From NCBI GenBank assembly GCA_963822955.1, contig CAWGJS010000002.1:558001-622000 (forward strand): a stretch of 64,000 bases of DNA. Direction: 5' to 3'. Shown here piece by piece: positions 41,782 to 50,721 of the stretch (positions are counted from its first letter, which is position 1; each line of letters begins with the position of its first letter). The DNA is from JAJYUU01 sp963822955. Lineage in GTDB: Bacteria > Actinomycetota > Actinomycetes > Streptosporangiales > Streptosporangiaceae. The position numbers were made by a program, and so were the translations under genes. The notes below the pieces were generated by a model that had not been told where the DNA came from, ran no database searches, and worked only from the letters and a program-made list of their open reading frames with translations.

Positions 41782-44700
41782 ATGCGGATCAGCGGTATCG
41801 AGTCGACTGACCTCTTCCGTGGCAGCACGGCGCTCCCGCTGCAGGTCATCAGAGTGCGGCTAGTCAACTTCGGGCCGGGCGCCGTCGGTGAGACCGACAC
41901 CGTGGACGTCGCCATCGACGGCCCAGCCGTCAGCACGCCCGAGCCCGAGCGCGTCATCGGGCTCGAGCTCGGCGCAGAAGTCACGGTCGAGGTTGCCATC
42001 GCTGTCGCGGCCCCGGCGCAACCTGGTTCATCCAGGCAGGTGCTCGTACGCGCGACCGGCCCCTCCGGTTCGACCGAACTGCCGGCGGTCGTTACCGTTG
42101 CCGAGCCCGGCTGGGTCATGTGGATGGTGAGCCACTTTCATTACGACCCGGTGTGGTGGAGCACCCAGGGCCAGTTCACCGAGTCACGGCTGATGCTCCC
42201 GGACGACCGCGGCGAGATGCCCGAAATCCGGACAGCCTTCGAGCTGGTCCGGCTGCACCTGGACGCGGCCCGGCGCGACCCGGACTACAAGTTCGTGCTG
42301 GCCGAGCTCGATTACCTCAAACCGCATTTCGACGCGCACCCGGAGGACCGCGCCGATCTGCTCGACTTCATCGCCGCGGGCCGGATCGAGCTCGTCGGCG
42401 GCAGCTACAACGAGCCGAACACGAACCTGACCTGCGCCGAGTCAACCATCCGCAATGCCGTCTACGGCCTGGCCTACCAGCGCGACGTGCTCGGCGGTAA
42501 TCCGCGCACCTCCTGGATGCTGGACGCGTTCGGGTTCGACCCTGGCTACCCCGGCATCATGGCCGCTGCAGGGCTCACTAGCTCGTCGTGGGCGCGCGGC
42601 CCGTTTCACCAGTGGGGCCCTGCCGACAACACGATGATGCAGTTCGCATCCGAGTTCGAGTGGCTCTCCCCTGACGGCACCGGCCTGCTGACCAGCTACA
42701 TGGCCAATCACTACGGGGCGGGCTGGGTGCTGCACCACGCCAATACGCTGGCGGCCGCGGAGGCTGACGCGTACGGGCAGTTCCGCCAGCTCGCGCCGGT
42801 CGCGGCGACCCGTAACGTGCTGCTGCCCGTCGGCGCCGATCACGTCATCCCGGCCCGGTGGGCCACTGCCGTGCACCGGGACTGGAAGGCCCGTTACGTC
42901 TGGCCGCGGTTCGTGACAGCCGTGCCGAGCGAGTTCTTCGCAGCCGTGCGCGCCGAAGCCGCCGAGCACGACATCTGGATCACGCCGCAGACCAGGGACA
43001 TGAACCCGGTCTACACCGGCAAGGATGTCACCTACATCGACACCAAGCAGGCGCAGCGAGCCGCCGAGACGGCCGTACTCGACGGCGAGCGGCTTGCTAC
43101 CCTCGCCTGGCTGGCCGGGGCGGACTATCCCGCCGCCAGCCTGGACAAGGCGTGGCGGCAGCTGGTGTTCGGCGCCCATCACGACGCCATCACGGGCAGC
43201 GAAGGCGACCAGGTTTATCTCGATCTGCTGGGCGGATGGCGAGAAGCATGGGAACGGGGCAACGACGCACGCGCGGCCGCCGCGGCGCATCTTGCCGGCC
43301 TGGCCGATACCGCGAGCCTGAGAGCTGTGGCCGGGCCAGCCCCGGACGCGGTGCCAGCCTCGAGCAATGGGCTCGCACGGGCGATCGTGGTGGTCAACTC
43401 CCTCTCCCTGGACCGCGCCGCGATGGCCAGCGTGGACCTGGAACTGCCAGCCGGCTGGCCAGGGTGGCTCACCGTGCACGACGACACCGGCGCCGAGGTG
43501 CCATTCCTGGCCGAGGGCATCACCCGGACTGCCGGCGGAGGGCTGCAGTCCGTCAGGATCACGTTCCGCGCTCACGTGCCGGGCGTCGGCTTCCGCAGCT
43601 TCGCGGTCCGGCCGTCGGACGCGGGAGGTGCCGAGGCGGGCTGGCAACCGGAGGCTAGTGATGCGGCGTTCCGGCTCGAAAATGATGTCTTCCTGATCGA
43701 GGCCGACCCGGTCCGCGGCGGCACGCTGTCCCGGATCCTGGACAAGCGGTCGCAGACCGAGGTGCTTCAGCGCGGCGGCGGCGGCAACGAGCTGCTGCTC
43801 CAGCCTGAGCATCCGAAGCATCCGCGCTGGGCAGAGGGCCCGTGGCTGCTCTGCCCAGCGGGCCCGGGCACCGGCAGCGCGGCCCGGCCCGCCGCCGTCC
43901 GCGCCGAGCGCTGCGCGGTCGGCAGCAGGCTGGTCGCCGAGCTCGAGCTAGGCGGACTACGGGTCACCCAGGAGACGCTGCTCTGGGACGACGCGGACCG
44001 GATCGACTTCCGGACGCACGTCGACGGCTCGATCGGGCAGGACCGGCTGCTGCGGGTGGCCTTCCCGGTCGACGTGCCGGGCGGGCTGCCGGTGTATCAG
44101 ACGGCGGTGGCGGTGATCGGCCGGCCGCCGGGCCGGGCCGACTCCGACGTGGCCGAGCACTCCTACACCCTGGACAGCCCCGCCATGGAATGGCTGGCGG
44201 TCGGCTCGACCGCGGCCGTCGCGCTCACGGATGCGGACGGCGCGCGGCAACTGCAGGCCATCGGCGTCGCCGAGGTCGTCGCCCCGCCGGCGCTGCGGGG
44301 ACCGGTCCGGGATCTCGTCGCAGCACTGGCCGGGCAGGGCGTCACGGCAACGTGCTCACTGCCCGACGGCCCCCGGTACGGCTATCAGGAGCTCGACTCC
44401 AACCTGCCGGACTTCCGCATCTGCCTGGGCGGCCCGCAGGAGAACAGCCTGACGGCCGAGGTACTTGACGCGGCCGGGCCCGGGGCGGCCGCGGCGCTCG
44501 GCGCCCAGCTGGCGGCCGACGGCACCGCCCGGCTCTGGCTGCCGGCCACCAGAAGCCGGGCCGAGGCTTTCACTCCAGGCGCGGACCTGCGCGGGCCGCG
44601 CGACCTGCCGGTCCTGATCGTCGCCGCCGGCGACCTGGCAGCCGAGATCACCAGCCTCACCGCCGACCTGGCCGACGGGGTGATCGAGGTGCCCGCCGGT

Positions 44701-46197
44701 CCCGCGACGGGAGCCGGGCGGGCGGCCGCCGACGCTGCAGGCGGCGCGGCCACCACGCTGGCTGGCCACAGCGTGGCGCTGCTGAACCGCGGCACGCCGA
44801 GCGGACTGATAACTCCGGATGGGCAGCTCACCATCGCGCTGATGCGCGCTTGCAGCACCTGGCCCTGCGGCGTCTGGATCGACGGCAAGAAGCGGACGAC
44901 GCCGGACGGCACCAGCTTCGCCTGGCAGCACTGGAGCCACACGTTTGAGTACGCGCTGATCGCCGGGCCGGGGAACTGGCGGACGGCCGGCTTCCCGACG
45001 GCGGGCCAGGACTACAACCACGCCCTGGTGACCGTCATCACCGACCTGCATGCCGGGCCGCTGGCCGCCAGCACGCGCCTGGTCTCAGTCCAGCCCGCCA
45101 CCGCGCTGCTGTCGGCGCTCAAGCCGCACGGCAACCCGCTGGCGCCGGCCGGGCAGCCCGACCTTGCCGACGGTGTCACCGTCCGGCTGCGCGACATCGG
45201 CGGAACGGGACCGGCTGAGGCGGAGGTCGGCCTGTTCGCTGGCCTGGCTGCGGCTGCCATGACAAGCCTGTGCGAGGACGACCGCGGCGAGGCAGTCGCC
45301 GTCGGCGATGGACGCGCCCGTGTCACGGTGCCGTCCGCCGGGCTCACGACGCTCGTCGTTCACCCGGATCCGGCTGGCCTGCCGGCCGCTGGCCAGCTCA
45401 CCGGGGAGCCTCTGACCAGCACGCCCGAGCCGGCCCAGCCGGTGTTTGCCCGCTACTGGCTGCATGGCAAGGGACCCGCGCCGGCCGGGAACATGCCGGT
45501 CGCGGTCCACCTGTCGCCGACCATGGTCGCCCTCGACAACGGGCCGGGCGTCCTGCGCCTCACCGTGGCCTGCGGCCCGGCGCCCGCCAGCGGCGTCATC
45601 CGGCTGACGGCACCCGATGGCCTCCTCCTGGCGCCGGCCGGGCCGCTGAGCTACGACCTCGGGCCGCTCGGGCACCAGGACTGGGAGATCAGCGCGATTG
45701 CACAGCCAGGCACCGCAGCAGGTCGGCGCTTCGTGACCGCGCAGATCGAGGACGCTGACGGCCAGGTCATCGAGGACAGTGCCCTGCTGGCGACCGGGCA
45801 GCCGCCAGCCCCGCGGCTGGACGTGCCGCTGGCGGATGCGGTAGCGATGCAGCGGGCTGCGCAGACCGCGCAGGACGGCGAGGTCGATGTCAGCCTCGTC
45901 AGCCCGTCCCTGGCGATCCGGCCCGGCGGGTCGGGCAGCATCGACGTCGTCCTCCGCAACCGGACCGGCTCGGCGATCCGCGGCGAGGCACAGCTGCTGA
46001 CGCCGTACGGCAGCTGGCACCAGACACGACCATGGACCAGGGGCTTCGCGGTCGCGGCGGGGCAGGCGGAGACGCTGCGGTTCGACGTCGCCGTCGCACC
46101 TACAGCGCGGCCGGGCGAGCAATGGTGGGCAGTCGTCAAGGTGATGTACTTCGGCCGGGTTGCTTACACGGAGCCAGCAGAAGTAACCGTCGGGTAA
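41782..46197 (+). CDS. GH38 alpha-mannosidase, very large
   Basis: This 1471-residue glycoside hydrolase has a 110-residue beta-rich N-terminal extension, the GH38 catalytic domain with zinc ligands in SHFHYDPVWW (near residue 117), the nucleophile Asp in MLDAFGFDPGYPGI (near 247) and FGAHHDAITG. Large beta-sandwich domains follow, and the C-terminal 300 residues add Ig-like NEW3-type strands. There is no obvious signal peptide, so the enzyme may act in the cytoplasm on imported mannosides, or be exported by another route. It is longer than most bacterial GH38 enzymes (about 900-1050 residues). It stands alone between the GNAT gene and a LuxR-type regulator. Confidence 0.9.
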   Translation: MRISGIESTDLFRGSTALPLQVIRVRLVNFGPGAVGETDTVDVAIDGPAVSTPEPERVIGLELGAEVTVEVAIAVAAPAQPGSSRQVLVRATGPSGSTELPAVVTVAEPGWVMWMVSHFHYDPVWWSTQGQFTESRLMLPDDRGEMPEIRTAFELVRLHLDAARRDPDYKFVLAELDYLKPHFDAHPEDRADLLDFIAAGRIELVGGSYNEPNTNLTCAESTIRNAVYGLAYQRDVLGGNPRTSWMLDAFGFDPGYPGIMAAAGLTSSSWARGPFHQWGPADNTMMQFASEFEWLSPDGTGLLTSYMANHYGAGWVLHHANTLAAAEADAYGQFRQLAPVAATRNVLLPVGADHVIPARWATAVHRDWKARYVWPRFVTAVPSEFFAAVRAEAAEHDIWITPQTRDMNPVYTGKDVTYIDTKQAQRAAETAVLDGERLATLAWLAGADYPAASLDKAWRQLVFGAHHDAITGSEGDQVYLDLLGGWREAWERGNDARAAAAAHLAGLADTASLRAVAGPAPDAVPASSNGLARAIVVVNSLSLDRAAMASVDLELPAGWPGWLTVHDDTGAEVPFLAEGITRTAGGGLQSVRITFRAHVPGVGFRSFAVRPSDAGGAEAGWQPEASDAAFRLENDVFLIEADPVRGGTLSRILDKRSQTEVLQRGGGGNELLLQPEHPKHPRWAEGPWLLCPAGPGTGSAARPAAVRAERCAVGSRLVAELELGGLRVTQETLLWDDADRIDFRTHVDGSIGQDRLLRVAFPVDVPGGLPVYQTAVAVIGRPPGRADSDVAEHSYTLDSPAMEWLAVGSTAAVALTDADGARQLQAIGVAEVVAPPALRGPVRDLVAALAGQGVTATCSLPDGPRYGYQELDSNLPDFRICLGGPQENSLTAEVLDAAGPGAAAALGAQLAADGTARLWLPATRSRAEAFTPGADLRGPRDLPVLIVAAGDLAAEITSLTADLADGVIEVPAGPATGAGRAAADAAGGAATTLAGHSVALLNRGTPSGLITPDGQLTIALMRACSTWPCGVWIDGKKRTTPDGTSFAWQHWSHTFEYALIAGPGNWRTAGFPTAGQDYNHALVTVITDLHAGPLAASTRLVSVQPATALLSALKPHGNPLAPAGQPDLADGVTVRLRDIGGTGPAEAEVGLFAGLAAAAMTSLCEDDRGEAVAVGDGRARVTVPSAGLTTLVVHPDPAGLPAAGQLTGEPLTSTPEPAQPVFARYWLHGKGPAPAGNMPVAVHLSPTMVALDNGPGVLRLTVACGPAPASGVIRLTAPDGLLLAPAGPLSYDLGPLGHQDWEISAIAQPGTAAGRRFVTAQIEDADGQVIEDSALLATGQPPAPRLDVPLADAVAMQRAAQTAQDGEVDVSLVSPSLAIRPGGSGSIDVVLRNRTGSAIRGEAQLLTPYGSWHQTRPWTRGFAVAAGQAETLRFDVAVAPTARPGEQWWAVVKVMYFGRVAYTEPAEVTVG

Positions 46198-46291
46198 CAC
46201 CGGTTAGTAACTTCAAGTTTTGTGTACTCAGGTTGCATCAGGGCACTCTGAGAGACTAGACCTGATCACCCGAAGACATACCGAAGTGACC

Positions 46292-48847
46292 ATGACGGCA
46301 GAGACAGTACCGCGCCTTGGGAATCTTCCCGCGGAGCCGAACAGCTTCGTCGGTCGCGAGCGTGACCTTGGCGACCTGAGGCTGCTGCTCAGCACCGTGC
46401 GCGCACTGACCCTGTGCGGACCAGGCGGGATCGGCAAGACCAGACTGGCAACCAGGCTCGGCTGGCAGCTGGCTGACGAGTTCGCCGATGGCGTCTGGCT
46501 GGTGGAGCTGGCCGACACCGCCGACCCGTCGCTGGCTGCGCGCCAGGTGGCGACTGTGCTCGGAGTCGGCGAAGAGACCGACCGGCCAGCGGCCGCCACG
46601 CTTGTCGACGCGCTCCGGGGCCGCCAGATGCTGCTGATCCTCGACACCTGCGAGCACGTCGTCGACGCGATCGCTGACCTCGTCCGCGACCTGATCGCCG
46701 GCTGCCCGCAGCTTCGGCTGCTCGCGACCAGCCGCGAGCCACTGCGCGTCCGGGGCGAGACCGTCTGGCGGGTGCCGCCCCTGTCGCTGCCGGGCGCGTC
46801 TGCTGGCCCGTCACAGCATGGCTTCGCCCTCTCGGGCGGAGCTGGAGCCAGCGAGGATGACCTGCCTGATAGTGACGGGCTGGCCGCCGCTGCCGAGCAC
46901 GAAGCCGTCCGCCTGTTCGTCGACCGGGCTGCCGCGGTGCGGCCAGGATTCGCGCTGACCAGGGAGAACTGGGCTCAGGTCGTCCAGCTCTGCCGGACGC
47001 TGGATGGGGTGCCCCTCGCGATCGAGCTGGCCGCCGCGCGCATCCGGGCACTGTCGGTGGACCAGATCGCGGGCCGCATCGACGATAGATTCCGGCTGCT
47101 GGCCTCTGGCGACCGGACTGCGCCGGCACGGCAGCAAACCCTGCAGGCTGCGGTGGACTGGAGCTTCGAGCTGCTCACGCCGGACGAGCAGATCCTGCTC
47201 CGTCGCCTGGCGGTGTTTGCCGGCTGGAGCCTGGAGATGGCCGAGCACATCTGCACCGACACGCAGATCGGCGTGGAGCAGGTGCTCGAGTTGCTCGCCG
47301 CGCTGATCGACAAGTCCCTGGTGGCACTCGAGGACGAGGTCTCGGGCGACGCCCGGTACCGGCTGCTCGACACCATCAGGGAGTACGCGTCCGTCCGGCT
47401 GGCGGCCTCGGGCGAGCAGGAGGAATTCCGCCGGCGCCACCGTGATTATCTGCTGCACCTGGTCGAAGATGTAACCGGCCAGGCGTTCGTCCGCAACGTG
47501 CTCCCGTGGCCGGAGCAGGTGCGCGCCTACCACCGGGTCGCCGCCGAGCAGGCTAATCTGCGCGCAGCCCTGGCCTTCTGCCTCGACAGCGGGGACGCCG
47601 GGAACGGGCTGCGGCTGTGCTCGGCGCTCCGCTCGCCCTGGGTCGTGTACGGCGACGTCACCGAGGGCCTCGGGTGGTTCGCCCGGTTCCTGGTAATAGA
47701 CGCCCCTGTGCCGGCCAGCGTCCGCGTTCGCGCCCTCATGCTCGGCGCCGAGCTTGCCTTCGAGCACGAGGCGTACGACCTGGCCGCCCAGCGCGCGGCG
47801 GCCGCCCTGGCAATAGGCAATGTCTCTCCGGCCGTCTGCCCGGCGGGAGCGCTGCGCATCCTCGCCCTGATCAGCCTCCGTGCGGGCCTGATCGAGCAGT
47901 CGCTGGCGCAGGCTGACGCCGCTTCCGAGGCCGCACGGCAGTACGCCGACGAGTGGGAGGAAGGACTCGCGCTGTCTGCGAAGGCGGCGATCCAGGCCCG
48001 CAGCGGCCAGCTGGCCGAGGCCCAGCAGTCCTTCGAGGCGGCACTCGAATTGCTGACCGGCAACAACGGATGGGGCGTGGCACACGCGCTCTACGGTTTC
48101 GGCGGCCTGGCGAGAGCCAGGAACGACCACGCCGCCGCGCTCGCCCACTTCCGGCGCGCGCTCGAGCTGTTCCGGCAGATCGGCGCCCGTACGGAGATCG
48201 CCCGCTCGCTGGCCGGAATTGGCTGGGTGACGCTGGCGAGTGGCGACAAGCCGACCGCCACCGCCAGCTTCGCCGAGAGCCTTGAGCTGAGCATGGCCAC
48301 CGGCCAGCGGCTCGGCATTGCGCGCGGGCTCGAGGCCGTCGCCGCGCTCGCAGTCGCGCAGGGTGCCGACACCGTCGGCGTCCGGCTTGAAGGTGCCTCG
48401 ACGATGCTCCGCGAGGCCGTCGGTCCGGTCCGGTCGGGTGCGGCTCAGGCCCGCCTCGATCGGCTGCTTGCGCCGGCGCATCAGCGGCTCGGTCCAAGCG
48501 CCACGGCAGGCCTCGTCGCCGAGGGCAGGCGGCTGAGCATGCACGAGGCCGTCAGGTATGCGCTCAGCTTCGCCCGGGACGCGAGCCCCGCACCGGCCGA
48601 CCAGCCCGCTAGCGCCGACCAGTCGTCGGTGCTCACCGCCAGGGAACTCGAGATCGCCAAGCTGATCGCCCGCGGCCTGTCCAATCGCGCAATCGCCGAG
48701 GAACTGGTTATCAGCCCGGCCACGGCCGCCCGGCACGTCGCCAACATTCTCGGCAAGCTCGGAGTCAACTCCCGCGCGCAGGTCGCGGCCTGGACCGTCC
48801 GGCAGCGGGCAGCTGGCGGCGGCCCGATGGCCGACCCCCCTGTGTAG
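46292..48847 (+). CDS. LuxR-family regulator with AAA/NB-ARC ATPase
   Basis: This 851-residue regulator begins with a signal-transducing ATPase (P-loop LCGPGGIGKTR near residue 45, Walker B MLLILDTCEH, the sensor-like LLATSREPLRVRGE). A winged-helix and TPR-like helical region fills about 350-760. A C-terminal LuxR/GerE helix-turn-helix (LTARELEIAKLIARGLSNRAIAEELVIS, about 785-840) ends it. It should bind DNA when the ATPase/TPR sensor is occupied. Targets are not evident; the adjacent GH38 gene and following fragment are candidates. ATG 46292 has only a weak ribosome site. A hairpin follows the stop. Confidence 0.9.
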   Translation: MTAETVPRLGNLPAEPNSFVGRERDLGDLRLLLSTVRALTLCGPGGIGKTRLATRLGWQLADEFADGVWLVELADTADPSLAARQVATVLGVGEETDRPAAATLVDALRGRQMLLILDTCEHVVDAIADLVRDLIAGCPQLRLLATSREPLRVRGETVWRVPPLSLPGASAGPSQHGFALSGGAGASEDDLPDSDGLAAAAEHEAVRLFVDRAAAVRPGFALTRENWAQVVQLCRTLDGVPLAIELAAARIRALSVDQIAGRIDDRFRLLASGDRTAPARQQTLQAAVDWSFELLTPDEQILLRRLAVFAGWSLEMAEHICTDTQIGVEQVLELLAALIDKSLVALEDEVSGDARYRLLDTIREYASVRLAASGEQEEFRRRHRDYLLHLVEDVTGQAFVRNVLPWPEQVRAYHRVAAEQANLRAALAFCLDSGDAGNGLRLCSALRSPWVVYGDVTEGLGWFARFLVIDAPVPASVRVRALMLGAELAFEHEAYDLAAQRAAAALAIGNVSPAVCPAGALRILALISLRAGLIEQSLAQADAASEAARQYADEWEEGLALSAKAAIQARSGQLAEAQQSFEAALELLTGNNGWGVAHALYGFGGLARARNDHAAALAHFRRALELFRQIGARTEIARSLAGIGWVTLASGDKPTATASFAESLELSMATGQRLGIARGLEAVAALAVAQGADTVGVRLEGASTMLREAVGPVRSGAAQARLDRLLAPAHQRLGPSATAGLVAEGRRLSMHEAVRYALSFARDASPAPADQPASADQSSVLTARELEIAKLIARGLSNRAIAEELVISPATAARHVANILGKLGVNSRAQVAAWTVRQRAAGGGPMADPPV

Positions 48848-49214
48848 CCGGTACCCATGTGCAGGCGAGCGGCGGAACCGCTGGCTCGCCGTCGGCCTAC
48901 ACACTTGTGCAGCTCGATATGCATAGCGGAATGGGCAATTCAGCCGATGTGCGCCGGTAGCGGTTTACCTAACGTTATGGCAGGGACCCTGGGTCACCGG
49001 CGCGGACGGCCCTCGGAGGGGGATGACCGTCCGTCCGGTGACCTGCCCCGATCGGAGCCAGCCTGCAGGCCCGTCCGCCGGCGGTCCCGGCAAGCTGTCG
49101 CAACTGAATACATAGCTGGCTACACATTCCTGACGATGCGCACGCCTCGCGTGCTGCGTACGTTTCTTTCAGGGGTGGGGTCAGCTGGCCGGCAGCAGGG
49201 AGGGGACGCGTCAC
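48848..49214. other. Intergenic region after the LuxR regulator
   Basis: These 367 bases start with a terminator-like hairpin and otherwise hold no convincing gene or repeat. GGGAGGGG at about 49198-49205 is the ribosome site of the next gene. Confidence 0.4.
48864..48890 (+). terminator. Terminator hairpin after the LuxR regulator
   Basis: GGCGAGC (48864-48870) pairs with GCTCGCC (48884-48890), with an inner GCGG/CCGC pairing around AA. There is no U-tract, as is common in high-GC bacteria. Confidence 0.6.
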
Positions 49215-50042
49215 GTGGGCAGCTCGAGCCGAACCGGGCAGATGACGGTGACGCAGCGGCTTGTTGAGACGGCGGTTCAGTACGGGTGCCGGCCTGCGCT
49301 GGTGTCCCGGCACACCGAGGAACCGTACTCGTTCGCTGCCCTCGCCAGCACGATCCGCCGCGCCGCCGCGGGCCTGGCCTGGCGCGGACTGCGGCCGCGA
49401 GACGTCGTCGGCGTCTATGTGCCAGACGCGGCGGCATATGTGCTTGCCTGCCACGCGATCAGCGCAGCGGGCGGGATTCCGTGTCCGGTCAGCGCCGAGC
49501 TGTCCATCACGGAGGCCGCCGCTCAGCTCGCTGACTGCGGCGCACGGATGCTGCTCACTGCGCAGCCGCTGGCGGTCGCGGGCGTCGCCGCTGCTGATCG
49601 TTCGTGGGTTCGCCAGGTGATTTCCTTCGGCGATGCGCCGACCGCGACACCCTTCAGCTCGCTGCTCGGCATGGGCTCCCTGGACCCGTCTCCGGCCCGG
49701 CCGCATGAGCTCGTGCTGCTGCCCTACGTCCGGCAAGCCGACGGCGGGTTGCAGGCTGCCGGGCTGACTCAGGTGGAGATGGAAGCTGAGCTCACGGCGC
49801 TGGCTGCGACCGCCGACATCAGCGAGCAAGACGTCGTGCTGGCGGCGCCGCCAGCCGGAGACGGCCGGTCGTACACCGCGTTCATCGACCATGCGCTGCT
49901 CCACGGCGCGACGATCGTTGCAGCCACGACCGACGAGCTCGCCGTTGCGGCGACTGAGCACCGGGGCACGGCCGCTATCGTCCCGCTGGGCGTCGAGGTG
50001 CACAGCAGCGAGCCGCTGCGGCTGTTCGCCGTTGCCTCGTAG
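49215..50042 (+). CDS. Stand-alone, catalytically dead ANL (AMP-binding) N-domain
   Basis: This 275-residue protein follows the N-terminal part of acyl-CoA synthetases/4-coumarate-CoA ligases (YSFAALASTIRRAAAGLAWRGLRPRDVVGVYVPDAAAYVL). Where active enzymes have LLPYSSGTTGLPKGVMLTH, it reads LLPYVRQADGGLQAAGLTQ, so the ATP-binding P-loop is destroyed. The sequence also stops before the A5-A10 motifs, lacking half of the adenylation domain and the C-terminal lid. Composition and codon use look like a normal gene, so it may be a kept binding or regulatory protein rather than a fresh pseudogene. The start is GTG with GGGAGGGG upstream; ATG 49242 is an alternative. Confidence 0.72.
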   Translation: MGSSSRTGQMTVTQRLVETAVQYGCRPALVSRHTEEPYSFAALASTIRRAAAGLAWRGLRPRDVVGVYVPDAAAYVLACHAISAAGGIPCPVSAELSITEAAAQLADCGARMLLTAQPLAVAGVAAADRSWVRQVISFGDAPTATPFSSLLGMGSLDPSPARPHELVLLPYVRQADGGLQAAGLTQVEMEAELTALAATADISEQDVVLAAPPAGDGRSYTAFIDHALLHGATIVAATTDELAVAATEHRGTAAIVPLGVEVHSSEPLRLFAVAS

Positions 50043-50090
50043 CTAGCCCAGAGCTACCTGAACACCGTTGCTGTCTGGATACGGTGCTGC

Positions 50091-50531
50091 CTAAATACGG
50101 GGAGGCCGGTTCTCGAACGGCGTGCTGAGGACGATCGTGGTGTGCGTGGAGACGTTAGCGGCGGCCCGGATTTCCTGCAGGAGGTCCTCGAGGGCCCGGG
50201 GTGATGCCACCCGGACCTTGAGAATGTAGCTGGCGTCGCCCGCCACGCTGTGGCATGCCTCGATGGCGGAGAGGTGAGCGAGGCGCTCAGGCGCGTCGTC
50301 CGGCGCCGCCGGGTCGAAGGCCTTGATCGACACGAACGCCGTCAGCGGCAGCCCGATCTCCTCTGGGCTGATGACGGCGCTGTAACCCTGGATGACGCCG
50401 CGCTGTTCGAGCCGCCGGACGCGCTGCTGGGCCGCCGATACTGACAGCCCGGTGCGCCGGGCCAGCTCGGTGAAGCTCATCCGGCCATCGCTCGCGAGCA
50501 GCGAGATTATCGTCGCGTTGATCTCCTCCAC
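50091..50531 (-). CDS. Lrp/AsnC-family regulator
   Basis: This 146-residue regulator has an N-terminal helix-turn-helix (FTELARRTGLSVSAAQQRVRRLEQRGVIQGY) and a C-terminal RAM ligand-binding domain (FVSIKAF ... AIEACHSVAGDASYILKVRVASPRALEDLLQEI). Members form octamers and sense amino acids. The start codon is GTG. It is divergent from the sugar-ABC ATPase gene; two direct repeats of GTTAACGTGCC lie just upstream and may be its operator. It overlaps no gene and converges with the ANL fragment. Confidence 0.9.
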   Translation of the reverse strand: MEEINATIISLLASDGRMSFTELARRTGLSVSAAQQRVRRLEQRGVIQGYSAVISPEEIGLPLTAFVSIKAFDPAAPDDAPERLAHLSAIEACHSVAGDASYILKVRVASPRALEDLLQEIRAAANVSTHTTIVLSTPFENRPPRI

Positions 50532-50539
50532 CCGGCAAC

Positions 50540-50568
50540 GTTAACGTGCCCGCCTGGGTTAACGTGCC
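50540..50568. repeat. Direct repeat GTTAACGTGCC, possible operator
   Basis: Two exact 11-base copies at 50540-50550 and 50558-50568 lie 18 bases apart, start to start, between the divergent Lrp and ABC-ATPase genes. The first is centred on the palindrome CGTTAACG. It fits a binding site for Lrp or a LacI-type regulator. Confidence 0.5.
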
Positions 50569-50721
50569 GGACCGCCTGCTCGTTAGTTGATAACAGAATG
50601 ATAACGGGCTTTACGCTCCCGTAACATGGCTTTGCGGCCTATCGCCCCCGCGCGTGCGCCACAGGTACGCTCCGGCCAGGGGCGTACCTATCAGGGCGCT
50701 AGCAACGGAGTGAGGGTCGTC

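Noticed and set aside
46811..48904. A 697-codon open frame on the minus strand, antisense to the LuxR-AAA regulator, plus similar long antisense frames inside GH38, AmtB and guaB1.
   Set aside because: Long antisense frames are expected in GC-rich genes with G/C at third positions. These have Arg/Pro/Gly-rich compositions and no family motifs, while the sense frames are clear.
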